Under the pieces are notes generated by a model that was given only the letters and a program-made list of their open reading frames with translations, searched no databases and was not told where the DNA came from. A stretch of DNA of 64,000 nucleotides, from the NCBI RefSeq assembly GCF_036002945.1, contig NZ_CP108529.1, positions 9,233,001-9,297,000 of the forward strand, in the 5' to 3' direction. The stretch's first letter is position 1. Each line of letters opens with the position of its first letter. Origin of the DNA: Streptomyces sp. NBC_01224. GTDB taxonomy: Bacteria; Actinomycetota; Actinomycetes; Streptomycetales; Streptomycetaceae. Of this stretch, positions 26,118 through 35,290 are shown piece by piece. A program made the position numbers and the translations under genes.

Positions 26118-26354
26118 CCGGTCCATGATGACCGGGACGGCGCCGAACAGAGCAGCCAGCGTGCCGAAGACGCTCCGAAGTTTCGGTTCGCTGTCGGGCA
26201 GCCGCTCGTCGAAGACCCTCTTACCGGCCGGAGTGAGCCCATGGCCGTGCTGAGCGGCCGCGCTGATGTTCAGACCGAGAAAGGCACCTACGTCGTCGGT
26301 GTCGTGCAGCTCGACTTCCCGAACTCCGGGCTCGTGCTGTGCTGGACCGGTCAT
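26118..26354 (-). pseudogene. IS110-family transposase N-terminal fragment
   Basis: From ATG 26354 the minus frame gives DDVGAFLGLNISAAAQHGHG, LTPAGKRVFDERLPDSEPKL and FGAVPVIMDRDG, the RuvC-like N-terminus of IS110 transposases. The catalytic Asp normally at FLGLD is Asn here, and the remaining ~300 residues including the serine-containing domain are missing. Dead remnant. Confidence 0.7.
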
Positions 26355-26647
26355 CGGAGCTGTAGACGCGTACACGTGATGCAGACCTGCTGCCCTCGGA
26401 CGGCCGGGGCAGTGCGCTCGACCGGGCAATAGCCAGACCTCTCACCAGCATCGCCAACGGCACCAACCGAGCCCGGTGACACCACCTCCAGGTCTTCGCC
26501 GCGACAGTGGGCAACAGCCACCCCAGGGGCCGGTGGCCCTCTCACAGGATCGCGCATACACATCGGGGCAGCGGACATCGGGGCTCTCCCGAGGCAGCAG
26601 CTCATAGATGGAAGAGCGCATTAGTGGGAGTGGTGATTGACCCGCTC
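26355..26647. other. Gap upstream of LysR gene
   Basis: No gene recognised. The segment ends with the promoter of the LysR gene. Confidence 0.3.
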
Positions 26648-26653
26648 TATACT
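26648..26653 (+). promoter_or_regulatory. -10 box TATACT, leaderless LysR promoter
   Basis: TATACT ends six bases before ATG 26660, so transcription would start at or next to the A of ATG, giving a leaderless mRNA. No Shine-Dalgarno sequence precedes the ATG, which agrees. A convincing -35 box is not visible. Confidence 0.5.
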
Positions 26654-26659
26654 CCACGC

Positions 26660-27568
26660 ATGGGTCCGGAACTACGCCACCTCCGCTATCTGATCGCGGT
26701 GGCCGAGCACGGCAATTTCACGCGCGCCGCCGATGAACTGCGCATCTCGCAGCCGACGCTGTCGCAACAGATCAAGCAGTTGGAGAGAGTTGTCGGCGTT
26801 CAACTGCTCGACCGCAGTGGCCGCAGCGTCCGCCCGACCGATGCGGGCGAGGTCTACGTGCGCTATGCGCAGCGCGCCCTCCGGGAGCTGGCAGCGGCGG
26901 ACCGTGCCGTCCTCGACGTGGCTGACCTCTCCCGCGGGCATCTGCGCCTTGCGATGACGCCGACCTTCACCGCCTATCTCATCGGCCCCCTCGCGCAGGA
27001 GCTTCACACCCGCCACCCCGGCGTCACACTGGAGGTGCGGGAGATGACGCAGGACCGCATCGAAGCGGGCCTTCTGGCCGACGAACTGGACCTCGGCATC
27101 GCATTCGAGGGAACCCATCTGCCCGGGGTCGTCGCAACCGCGCTCTTCACCGAGACTCTCAGCCTTGTCGTCACCACGCATCGTCCCGCTATGCACAGTG
27201 AGCGGCCGTTGTCCGTGAGCGACCTTGGCGGGCAGCAACTCGCCCTCCTCAGCAGCGACTTCGCCACCCGAAGCCACATCGACAACTACTTCGCTCAGCA
27301 TCACATCAGCCCGCCGATCGCTGTGGAAGCCAACAGCATCCAGGCTCTGACCGAGATCGTGCAGCGCACCGGTCTGCTGGCCACCGTGCTTCCCGACGCC
27401 ATCACCGACGACCACCCCCATCTCACACCCATTTCCATCGACCCTCCGCTGCCCACCCGCGTCGCCACCTTGCTGCGCAGAGACAGCGCCTACGAGAGCG
27501 CCGCCGCACGCGCCTTCATCCGGCTTGCCCGTGACGTCGTCCAGGAACGCGGCTACACACCGGCCTGA
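26660..27568 (+). CDS. LysR-family regulator, CynR-like
   Basis: 302 residues from ATG 26660. The N-terminal helix-turn-helix (HLRYLIAVAEHGNFTRAADE, ISQPTLSQQIKQLERVVG) and a full periplasmic-binding-like effector domain are present. Opening residues and overall length resemble CynR, the activator of cyanate operons; given cynT-cynS 8 kb away this is an attractive role, but CbbR/OxyR-like alternatives remain. It is intact and monocistronic, with a leaderless start. Confidence 0.87.
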   Translation: MGPELRHLRYLIAVAEHGNFTRAADELRISQPTLSQQIKQLERVVGVQLLDRSGRSVRPTDAGEVYVRYAQRALRELAAADRAVLDVADLSRGHLRLAMTPTFTAYLIGPLAQELHTRHPGVTLEVREMTQDRIEAGLLADELDLGIAFEGTHLPGVVATALFTETLSLVVTTHRPAMHSERPLSVSDLGGQQLALLSSDFATRSHIDNYFAQHHISPPIAVEANSIQALTEIVQRTGLLATVLPDAITDDHPHLTPISIDPPLPTRVATLLRRDSAYESAAARAFIRLARDVVQERGYTPA

Positions 27569-27729
27569 CGCCGGACTCCACGAGCGCGAGGACAGTCTCC
27601 TCGGCCAGGAACTCCCGGACGCAGGCGTAGCACCGCTGTCACCCCAGCGGCCAGTCCGGATTCCAGTACGGGGCGATCGCCACCAAAGCCCCGCCCGCCT
27701 GGCGCGGCCGACGCACCGCGACACCGCAG

Positions 27730-28000
27730 GTTGGGCAGCCACGCCCCACCGGCTGGCCCGAAGCCGTCGCGGGCCCCATTGCGGTGACCGACGACGGCCG
27801 GGTCGGACTCTCCACCGACTCGCACTTGGGACTGCAGAAGTGGCTGCTCGACCACAACCAGTGCCTGTTCACCGGCGAATCCGACCCGGGCGCCGATGTC
27901 TCGGTCAGCACGGACGGCCGAGTCGCCCTGCTCAGCATCCCCGAAGGCGAGTCGGTGGGCGTCGTCTGGCCGCCCCCGGCCGGGCCGGCGGCGCCGTGGA
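27730..28000 (+). pseudogene. Fragment of an unidentified hypothetical protein
   Basis: A plus frame reads GWPEAVAGPIAVTDDGRVGL, STDSHLGLQKWLLDHNQCLF and SVSTDGRVALLSIPEGESVG, clearly protein-like with two related TDGRV repeats. A likely continuation is in a different frame after ~27985 (EDARTADTIMNRAAVLLDSG to ~28160). No start can be assigned. I do not recognise the family. Confidence 0.4.
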
Positions 28001-28164
28001 GCTATGCCCGTCCCGGGTCGGCGACCCGCCCATCGAGGACGCCCGCACAGCCGACACCATCATGAACCGCGCCGCTGTCCTTCTCGACAGCGGTCGGCAC
28101 GGCGACGCCTGGTCGGCGTCGAGCCCGCAGCTGCGCGGCCTCAACTCCCGGGCAGACTCTGAGC

Positions 28165-28556
28165 TGTGCCCCGCGAATCGTTCCTGCGGTGAACCTTGTC
28201 GGCCGTACGGATGACCACAGGCCGTGCTCCGCCCAGGAGGCAGGCGGCGGCCGGTATACCCGGGGAATGATCAAGAACCTGGTACGCGGAATCGGGGCTC
28301 TCTCGTCGTCGGTACGCAGGGGAGTGGGCGGCGACGAAGCGGCGCCGGCAGCCGACCGCCCATGAGGCGGAGCTTCAGAGGCTGAGCGTCATTGCCGGCG
28401 GACCGTGCGCGGACATCGTCGTCTCCTGCACCCCGGCCGCGCAGCGCAAGGACCCGTCCCAGGGTGCCCGGCGTCATCGGGTGCCCGAAGCTTGTGCCGG
28501 ATCAGGTTTCCGAAGCGGTTCCTTTCCTGTGTTCCACAATCTGAAAGGTGTTCGTG
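28165..28556. other. Gap upstream of the isochorismatase-family gene
   Basis: It contains a possible 33-codon ORF at 28267-28368 (MIKNLVRGIGALSSSVRRGV) with no ribosome site, and a GGTATACC palindrome at 28253-28260 that matches the GntR core by eight bases only. Neither is convincing. Confidence 0.2.
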
Positions 28557-29150
28557 ATGAGCCGAGGGCTGATCGTGGTGGATGTGCAGAACGACTTCTG
28601 CGAAGGAGGTAGCGTTCCCGTCACAGGAGGCGCGCGGGTCGCCTCGGCGATCGCCGATCTGGTCGACCGGAGCGCAGGCAGTGACTACCAGTACATTGTG
28701 GCCACCCGGGATCATCACATCGATCCGGGCAGCCATTTCTCCGAGAACCCGGACTTCCAGGACAGCTTTCCCGTCCATTGTGTGGCAGGGAACGAGGGCA
28801 GTGAGTTCCATCCCCACTTCGCACCCGTCGTCACGGACGGCAAAGTGCACGCCGTTTTCTTCAAGGGCGCCCACTCTGCCTCCAAGAGCGGCTTCGAAGG
28901 CGCGGATGCGCAGGGAACCTCCCTCGCGGACTGGCTGCGTGCCCGCGGGGTCGAGGACGTCGACGTGGTGGGCATCGCGACGGATCACTGCGTGCGTGCG
29001 ACCGCGCTGGATGCCGTCGCGGCAGGGTTTCGCGCACGGGTACGCCTCGACTACTCGGTCGGCGTCGCCCCGCACACGACAGCTGCCGCGCTGAACGACT
29101 TCCGCAAGGCAGGAATTGCAGTATCCGGTGAGATGCCGGCTCCGGAATAG
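28557..29150 (+). CDS. pncA: Nicotinamidase (isochorismatase family)
   Basis: 197 residues from ATG 28557. The catalytic triad is D9 in VVDVQNDFCEGGS, Lys in AVFFKGAHS and Cys in ATDHCVRAT; the metal site D-x-H-x-x-x-x-x-H is seen as RDHHIDPGSHF. The pattern matches actinobacterial nicotinamidase/pyrazinamidase, which converts nicotinamide to nicotinate and ammonia for NAD salvage. A related amidase activity is possible. It is single and intact; a further nitrogen-releasing hydrolase near the cyanate island. Confidence 0.85.
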   Translation: MSRGLIVVDVQNDFCEGGSVPVTGGARVASAIADLVDRSAGSDYQYIVATRDHHIDPGSHFSENPDFQDSFPVHCVAGNEGSEFHPHFAPVVTDGKVHAVFFKGAHSASKSGFEGADAQGTSLADWLRARGVEDVDVVGIATDHCVRATALDAVAAGFRARVRLDYSVGVAPHTTAAALNDFRKAGIAVSGEMPAPE

Positions 29151-29544
29151 TCCTGGCACCGGTTCGAGGCGCGACTTGCACCGGTGCCCCGTCGGCCCGG
29201 CGGAGGCCACGTCCACTTGATCACCGAGCTCGACCTGGAGAACCGGGTCGGATGTGGGCGGTTGACCGGCTCGGGTATTTGCCCGCCGGGCCCGGTGCGG
29301 CACGGGCAAAGTCGTGGGTGGCCGGTCGGGTCCGCGACCACGGCGGAACCTGCGTCGCGCCGCCGCCGGGCCGGGGGCCTCACCGCCCTCCTCGGCAGCA
29401 CGGGTGGCGAACCATCGGAGGGCGCGTCAGACGTAGTCCTTCCGTAGCGAGGTTCGGCATGCCCGCAGAGCTCCCGAGGTGCTGACCAGGATCGGATCGG
29501 GCTGCCGTGCGGACTGGGAGCTGACGATGACCACAGCGACGGCG
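29151..29544. other. Gap without a recognisable gene
   Basis: About 390 bases of GC-rich sequence with no motif that I can name. Confidence 0.3.
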
Positions 29545-29960
29545 TCATTCTCCCGAAGCAGGGGCGGGAAGGCCCTCGTCGTAGGACGGATCGCTGGTCA
29601 GCGCCGGTTCGGCTTGCCACTCGGGGCCGGTCGTGCTCGCGAACGTGCCGAAGCGGCCCCGGCCGGCGCCGTTCACCACGATGTCCCCGGCGCCGAGGCG
29701 ATCACGCGCCACGTCGGCGAGACGCGTGACGGCTGATTCTTCGGTACGTCGCAAGCGGATGTCGTCAGCGCGCAACGGCAAGGTCCTCGTCCGCCGACTG
29801 CTCCACCGAGGCCATGAACTCGTCCTCGTCCCGCGCACAGCCAGGCACATGCGCGCCCTGCACGAGCCGCGGTTGGACGGCGGTGGATCCGGTCCCGGGG
29901 GAGCCTTCGGGCGACGACGACCACACGAGCAGGTCAGCGGAGGTCCATCGGAATCCGTCC
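29545..29960 (-). pseudogene. Short-chain dehydrogenase (SDR) remnant
   Basis: Successive minus frames read ARVVVVARRLPRD, then DDIRLRRTEESAVTRLADVA and GDIVVNGAGRGRFGTFA, the second and third beta-alpha units of a Rossmann SDR, where NNAG has become NGAG. A short ATGGACCTCCGC start is followed at once by a stop. The TGxxxGIG motif, the catalytic Tyr-Lys and the C-terminus are all missing, and there are at least two frameshifts. Confidence 0.55.
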
Positions 29961-30077
29961 TCGGCGCACAGTCGGCGGCTCCGCGGTGTCGAATGCTCGG
30001 AGTGGGACCGGGCCAGATGTGTGGCGAGTCGTCGGACCGGAGGCCAGACGGCCGGAGCGCTGTAGGCCATGGCCGAT

Positions 30078-30809
30078 TCAGGAGAGCCAGTCGGTGTAGT
30101 GGGTGGGGGCGATGCGGGCGCCGTTCGGGGCGGTGAGGACGTCGCCGTGGGCGGCGGCGAACATGCCTGCGGTGTCATCGGTGACGACAGAGCGTCCGTC
30201 GCCCTTGGCGGTGACGGTGAGCCGGCCGAGTTCGTCGAGGGGGTAGACGTCGGGGCCTGCGATGTTGAGGACGTTGTTGAGCGGTGTACCTGCGGCGACT
30301 TCGGCGACGACACGGGCGACATCCGCGGCGGCGATCGGCTGGAGCGGTGTGCGTGGCAGACGGACGGTCTCGCCGTCGGTGGTCGAGGACATGACCGCGT
30401 CGATGAACTCCATGAACTGCGTGGCACGGACGATGGAGTACGGGATCGGGCCGGCCTTGAGCATGTCTTCCTGGAGCGCCTTCGCCCGGTAGTAGTCCAG
30501 GTCGGGCACTCGGTCCACGCCGACGATGGAGAGGATGACGAAGTGCCCGACGCGGCCCTTCTCGCTCGCGGCGAGGAGGTTGTCCATCGACGTCCCGAAG
30601 AAGGCGAGCGAGGCGTCGTCGAAGGTCGGGGAGTTGGTCAGGTTGATGACGGTGTCGGCTCCCGCCACGGCGTCATCCAGGCCCTGGCCGGTGAGGACGT
30701 CCACGCCTGTGGACAGGGAGTGCGGGACGGCCTGGTGGCCGGCCGTGCTCAGGTTCTCCACGACCTGCGACCCGATCAGCCCGGTTCCGCCGATGACTGC
30801 GATCTTCAT
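30078..30809 (-). CDS. NAD(P)-binding SDR-like (NmrA/atypical) oxidoreductase
   Basis: 243 residues from ATG 30809, with GAAGGA upstream. The N-terminal GGTGLIGSQV is the atypical-SDR nucleotide motif; DTVINLTNSPTFDD, FVILSIVGVDRVPDLDYYRA and PYSIVRATQFMEFID follow the SDR_a5/NmrA pattern with a YxxxK-like YYRAK. Likely a cytoplasmic NAD(P)H-sensing protein or quinone/sugar reductase. No operon partner; intact. Confidence 0.85.
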   Translation of the reverse strand: MKIAVIGGTGLIGSQVVENLSTAGHQAVPHSLSTGVDVLTGQGLDDAVAGADTVINLTNSPTFDDASLAFFGTSMDNLLAASEKGRVGHFVILSIVGVDRVPDLDYYRAKALQEDMLKAGPIPYSIVRATQFMEFIDAVMSSTTDGETVRLPRTPLQPIAAADVARVVAEVAAGTPLNNVLNIAGPDVYPLDELGRLTVTAKGDGRSVVTDDTAGMFAAAHGDVLTAPNGARIAPTHYTDWLS

Positions 30810-31358
30810 GGGATGTTCCTTCTCTCGATGGCTACGCCCGATATATGCCTTGGTGGCGCCAACTTCACCCACGCAGTTCGGTGGCGTCCGGGTGGTCACG
30901 CGTGCGTCGGCCGCCGCGACGAAGCCCGTGCCGAAGCCGACGCCTCCTGCGCTGCATCGCGGCGCACGGCGACCTGGCGTGTCCGAAGGTGCAGCCCCGC
31001 CCGCGGGATCGCCGGCGGCACCCGCCCTGTCCGCGTACTCCGCTGCTCCCGAATCAGAAGCGGCCCGCTCCCGAAAGACGCTCACGTCAGTCACATGCGA
31101 TGCATGGCGTGAGTCCTGAGCCACAGACGAATCAGACCGGGGTCGACAGGCTCCTTGCCTGTCGTTCCCGGGCCTGGACACAGAGAACCGGTGAGCCGGC
31201 AGTTGGCTCCCTGCCGAGCGGCAATCAGTCCACATGGGTCGGCCGCGTCTGTCCGGCCCGTCACCGATTGGCGCGTCCGTACCGTCTTCCGGCTCGACGC
31301 AGGCACTGGATACTCTCTGCGTGACGCAGCACGTGCCAAGGCGTACCGGGGGGCGGTT
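30810..31358. other. Gap between divergent genes
   Basis: 549 bases between two divergently transcribed genes, presumably with both promoters. No gene, palindrome or repeat that I can support. Confidence 0.3.
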
Positions 31359-31880
31359 ATGAAGCGCATGATGGGCGTGACAGGGCTGGCGATCGTGACA
31401 CTGTGCGTGACGGGCTGCTCCGGGAACGGGAACCCGCCCGAGAACAGGGCCAGTGAGAGCCCCACTGAGGCCCGCTCCGACCCGGCCAGGTCGACCCCTG
31501 GCGGCACACCCGCACCGGGTACCTCAACGAGCGCACCGGCCCCGGAGCCGGACACCGTTCTCGTCACCTTCACCGAAAGCGGCGGCATCGACGGAAGGCA
31601 CAACTCCCTCGTCATCTACGGTGACGGCAGATACCTTGCCGTCACCCCTAAGCGGAAGAACCGGTCTGGCCGGATGAAGTCGGGCGATCTCGCCGAACTC
31701 CGAGCCGCGCTGGATGAAGTGGACTTCTCCCGCCTGCCCTCCCGGCCCACCGGCCCGACCGTGTTCGACGGCATTACCCGCGTGATCGTGCACGACGGCC
31801 ACACGGCCGTCGACAACGGCGGCGTGTCGTCGGTGGGGGCCTTGGCAGAGGTGTACAAGGCCCTGCCGCCGATACCTTGA
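31359..31880 (+). CDS. Lipoprotein of unknown function
   Basis: 173 residues from ATG 31359. The signal MKRMMGVTGLAIVTLCV leads to lipobox VTGC. A Ser/Thr/Pro-rich linker follows to ~residue 65, then a compact domain: VTFTESGGIDGRHNSLVIYG, GDLAELRAALDEVDFSRLP and RVIVHDGHTAVDN. Similar small lipoproteins are frequent in Streptomyces; the function is unknown. Intact. Confidence 0.82.
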   Translation: MKRMMGVTGLAIVTLCVTGCSGNGNPPENRASESPTEARSDPARSTPGGTPAPGTSTSAPAPEPDTVLVTFTESGGIDGRHNSLVIYGDGRYLAVTPKRKNRSGRMKSGDLAELRAALDEVDFSRLPSRPTGPTVFDGITRVIVHDGHTAVDNGGVSSVGALAEVYKALPPIP

Positions 31881-31995
31881 GGCGACTTGCCTCATCGGGA
31901 GACGCTCACGCTGTCGGCCGTTCTCGCCGCCCTGACACCGGAGGGTGCTTGGCTCGATCTCGCTCATTGGCCCGGAAGGTTGCCGGGTTTCCCGG

Positions 31996-32630
31996 TCAGG
32001 CTGAGTTGGCGAGTTGGCGTCCTCCCCAGCGGATGCCCTTCTCGGAGCCTGTGCGGACGCGTTCCTTGCGCTGGGCGGCCAGTTCGTCGGGGTGGCGGGC
32101 ATTGGCGTTGCGCCAGCGCAGGTAGCCGTGCAGCCGGTGGGTCTGGACGGTGTGGTTCAGGTGGTTGGAGTTGGCAGTGTGAACTGCCTGAGCAGTCCGA
32201 AGTGCGCCTCGATCGGCTTGGCCCAGGAGGGGTTCGTCGGAGTGGAGCACAGCTTGACCTTGTTCTTCCGTGCCCACTGCAGGATAGTGCTGCCCTTGTG
32301 TACGGAGAGGTTGCTCGTGATCAAGTAGATGGGGGCGCCGCCCGGCCGCGCAGCCCGGATCGATTTCAGCGCGGCCAGGAACTGGGCGACACCCTTGCGA
32401 CGGCGGTTGACGCCGCACAGCGTGTAGCCACCGACCGAGTAGCAGCCGTGGAAGTAGGTGACTCCGTGGGTCCGGTGGACCCGGTCGGGCTGGTCCTGCT
32501 TCGCCCAGCAGGAGCCTGCGGTGGGGCGGATGCAGAGCGGTCCGAACTCGTCGAACGCGCAGACCCGTTCGGGGAAGTGTTCAAGGACCTGCTCGATCCA
32601 ACGTGCGCGGGCGGTCCACACCGATCCGGC
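31996..32630 (-). pseudogene. IS630-family transposase C-terminal remnant
   Basis: The minus frame shows AFDEFGPLCIRPTAGSCW with the first catalytic Asp, IYLITSNLSVHKG and PTNPSWAKPIEAHFG with the Glu. The second Asp of the usual DNLS motif is Ser here. A frameshift near 32175 moves the tail (RLHGYLRWRNANARHPDELA) to another frame. The N-terminus is replaced by a different transposase. Confidence 0.8.
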
Positions 32631-32639
32631 CGGGGTTGA

Positions 32640-32880
32640 GCCCGCCGTACAGCGCGGCGTACTCACGATGGTGTTCGGGGAGCAGCGCCAAGTCCACCGG
32701 GGACTTCACTGGGCCGTCCGCGCACAACACCGCGTCCGTCAACTCGAACAGTTGATCGCGTCGGGTCGTCGGACACTCGTGGAACTCGCCTCGGAAGCAT
32801 GACGCCTCCGCGAACGCTTCCCTCCGGACATCTTCCGGCAGCGGACTCACTCTCAAGGGCTTCGTCTCGGTCACGTACAT
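32640..32880 (-). pseudogene. NF041680-type putative transposase, N-terminal fragment
   Basis: ATG 32880 opens a frame with PLPEDVRREAFAEASCFRGE, LFELTDAVLCADGPV and ALLPEHHREYAALYGGLNPG, which I recognise as the start of a putative Streptomyces transposase family. After ~75 residues it meets IS630 sequence. Only this head remains. Confidence 0.6.
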
Positions 32881-32973
32881 CTTGGTCGGAGCACATGACT
32901 CAGACGAGGGCTGCCCCCACATCCGGCGAATACTCAGGTGAGCGACCCAGCTCGAGGCCGGAAGACAATGAAC
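32876..32973. repeat. Diverged direct repeat, copy 1
   Basis: It covers the bases just upstream of the NF041680-type start and contains CATCCGGCGAATACTCAGGTG followed by TCGAGGCCGGAAGA. Copy 2 at 33402-33510 has the same order and orientation at roughly three-quarters identity. The two flank the VOC gene. Confidence 0.5.
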
Positions 32974-32976
32974 AAG

Positions 32977-33327
32977 TCAGAGGTCGGTGGCTCGCTCGTG
33001 GCGGGGTTCGTACATGCCCACCTCGCCGCCGCCCGGCAGGCGGAACCGCGTGAGGCGGCCCCAGCCAGCCTCTGTGACCGGTTGTGTGAACTCGACGCCC
33101 TTTGCGGCCAGCTCTCCCACAGTCGCGTTGACGTCGTCGCACATGAGGTAGAACTCGTGCGACTCCGGGCCGTCCGTAGGATGCACGGCGATCTCTGCCG
33201 GTGGCAGTTTGAAGATCAGCCAGCCGCCGCCCGCGTCGATGTGCGGATAACCCAGCACATCCTTGAAGAATGCCCGGTCGGCTTCCGCATCTCGGCTGTA
33301 GAGGATGACGTGTCCACCATTGATCAT
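32977..33327 (-). CDS. VOC (glyoxalase/bleomycin-resistance fold) protein
   Basis: 116 residues from ATG 33327. Paired beta-alpha-beta modules are visible: MINGGHVILYSRDAEADRAF through WLIFKLPPAEIAVHP, and SHEFYLMCDDVNATVGELAA through RFRLPGGGEVGMYEP. The E of GMYEP and the H near the N-terminus are typical metal ligands. It may bind or modify a small toxic molecule or antibiotic. It lies between two copies of an IS-end-like repeat. Confidence 0.85.
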   Translation of the reverse strand: MINGGHVILYSRDAEADRAFFKDVLGYPHIDAGGGWLIFKLPPAEIAVHPTDGPESHEFYLMCDDVNATVGELAAKGVEFTQPVTEAGWGRLTRFRLPGGGEVGMYEPRHERATDL

Positions 33328-33401
33328 GCGACGAGCATAGGTGGTGGCACTGACGCCGCCCGTTGTCCGGCGTGACCATCACGGTCTGTGTCTCGGCACT
33401 T

Positions 33402-33510
33402 GTACCTTGGCCGGAACGTGTGATCGGACGAAGGCCGGCCCCGCGTCCGGCGAATACCCAGGTGGAAAACCCATTTCGAGAAGTTATTCGAGGCCCGGAA
33501 GATAAAGAAC
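33402..33510. repeat. Diverged direct repeat, copy 2
   Basis: It contains CGTCCGGCGAATACCCAGGTG and TCGAGGCCCGGAAGA in the same order as copy 1. No NF041680-type coding sequence follows on its left side, so it may be the end of a lost second copy. The group II intron RNA starts shortly after. Confidence 0.45.
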
Positions 33511-33529
33511 GAGCGTACGTCCATCAGTC

Positions 33530-35218
33530 CGGACGTCTTCCCAGTTCAGAAGGGATGTGAACGATGTAACCGGACGTCAAGCTCAGGATAGCCAGCCGGT
33601 GGAAGTCCGGTCCGGGGAGACGCCAGGGTCCCCGGTAGCTGACTCCCGGCGTCGCCCGAAATGGTGACGTCGAAGTGGAGTGACAAGCGCCCCTCGGGGG
33701 CGTGCAACCGACCAGTCCGCAACATGAAGTGAAGCCTGCAGCGTCGTCATTTAACCCCCGCCCGCGGGGCGGGCCAAGGAGGAGCCGAGCCTGTGCTTGT
33801 TCGGCGAAGGCCACGGAAGACGATCTCGGACCTGGAGCGGTCGTCGAAGAACCTCCCGGCGTAAGGGGCGTGGAATGGTCGGAAGGTTGTCCTGGGAACT
33901 GGAGAGAGCCTCCTCGGCCCCGGGTATTGCGGCCCGGGAAGCGTGGCCTGCCTATAACCGGCAGAACCGGGAAAGGGTGGGTTGTCGAGAGGCAGTCGGA
34001 GGGGGTCGTAGTAGTGACGGTCGGCGGGACAACACAACCCGCTGGGAGCGAAGGGCCCCTGCTTCATCGATGCGATTCGGAAACAGGGAGGGACCCGGAT
34101 GAGTGCCGTTTCGGCTAGTTCCATCCGCCGGGAGGAAGACGCCGCAGGGCCGGGTGGCCGTCTTCTGGACAAGGTCCGAGCCCTGCAACGGACGCTTTAC
34201 CGCTGTGCCGAGCAAGAACCCGAACGCCGGTTTCACGCCCTGTATGGCCATGTCCACCGCATGACGGTTCTGAGGCGGGCGTGGGCCGGTGTGTGCGCAA
34301 ACCGGGATGCCCCCGGCGTGGACGGCATGACCGTCGACGCGGTGGAGATCTCGGGAGTGGACGCATTCCTCCAGGACCTTTCGCAGAGACTGCGGACGCA
34401 TACGTATCGTCCGGCAGTGTTGCGGCGGGTCCAGATTCCCAAACCGGGGCGGCCGGGGGAGTTCCGGCCGCCCTCGATCCCGACGGTGGCGGACCGAGTG
34501 GTGATGACGGCTGCGAAACTGGTCCTGGAACCGGTCTTCGAGGCCCAGTTCACCGAGGCGAGCTATGGATTCCGGCCGAAGCGGTCCGCGATCGACGCAT
34601 GCGAAGCCGTGCGTGTCGCCGCGAACCAGCGGCGGGAGTGGGTGCTCGAGGCCGATATCCGCGACTGCTTCGGCGCGATCGACCAGGCGCTGATGGCCCA
34701 AGTGGCACGGCGTGTGGTGGACCGGCCGATGCTGAAGTTGATCCGGGCCTGGCTGCGGATGGGAGTCCTGGAGGGCGGGGTGACCTCGCCTACCGGGGCA
34801 GGAACCCCGTAGGGCTCACCGATTTCCCCATTGCTGGCAAATGTCGCGCTGCACGTTCTCGACGAGGCGTGGCAGAACGAAGGTCGCCGGCTGGGGACGC
34901 TGGTGAGGTACTGCGATGATTTCGTAGTCCTGTCGCCGACGGAGCAACGGGCCGAACAGGCCTGTGAATTGGCGGCACGAGTGCTGGAACAGCTCGGAAT
35001 GCGATTGCACCCCGAGAAGACCGGCATCGTCCGCCTCGCCCGAGGTGGGCAGGGCTTCGACTTTCTCGGCTTCCACCACCGGAAGATGGAATCGTGGAAA
35101 TGGCGGGGCAGGTACTACTTGCAACGCTGGCCTTCGGACAGGGCGATGCGGGTACTGCGGGACAAAGTCCGTGCGGCGACCGCTCGTTCGAAGACTGAGC
35201 GGCCGGTATCCGCCGTGG
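33530..35218 (+). mobile_element. Group II intron, 3'-truncated
   Basis: Before the reverse transcriptase gene lies ~550 bases of structured intron-like RNA sequence (for example GCCGGTGGAAGTCCGGTCCG near 33595 and GTCGTAGTAGTGACGG near 34005). The exact 5' boundary is uncertain; a GTGCG-type start was not identified with confidence. The encoded protein loses its maturase/X domain at about 35218, and domains V and VI of the ribozyme are missing, so the intron cannot splice. Confidence 0.65.
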
Positions 35219-35229
35219 TCCGCCCGTAA
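34099..35229 (+). pseudogene. ltrA: Group II intron reverse transcriptase with amber codon and lost C-terminus
   Basis: The frame contains RT blocks DRVVMTAAKLVLEPVFEAQF, SYGFRPKRSAIDAC, VLEADIRDCFGAID and, later, LVRYCDDFVVLSPT (the YADD box). At 34810-34812 the Gln codon of the universal QGSPISPLL motif is TAG; the frame is otherwise continuous across it. After DKVRAATARSK the expected maturase domain is replaced by unrelated sequence and the frame stops at 35227-35229. The single amber mutation is a CAG-to-TAG transition; the truncation is independent. Confidence 0.88.
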
Positions 35230-35290
35230 GACCGGCGGACGGCCAGCTCGGCGACCGGGGCCCGACTGCCCCCTCTGCCAGAATCGCCAC

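Noticed and set aside
28253..28260. GGTATACC as a third full GntR operator
   Set aside because: Only the 8-base core matches and the flanks lack the TATTC part seen in the two good sites.
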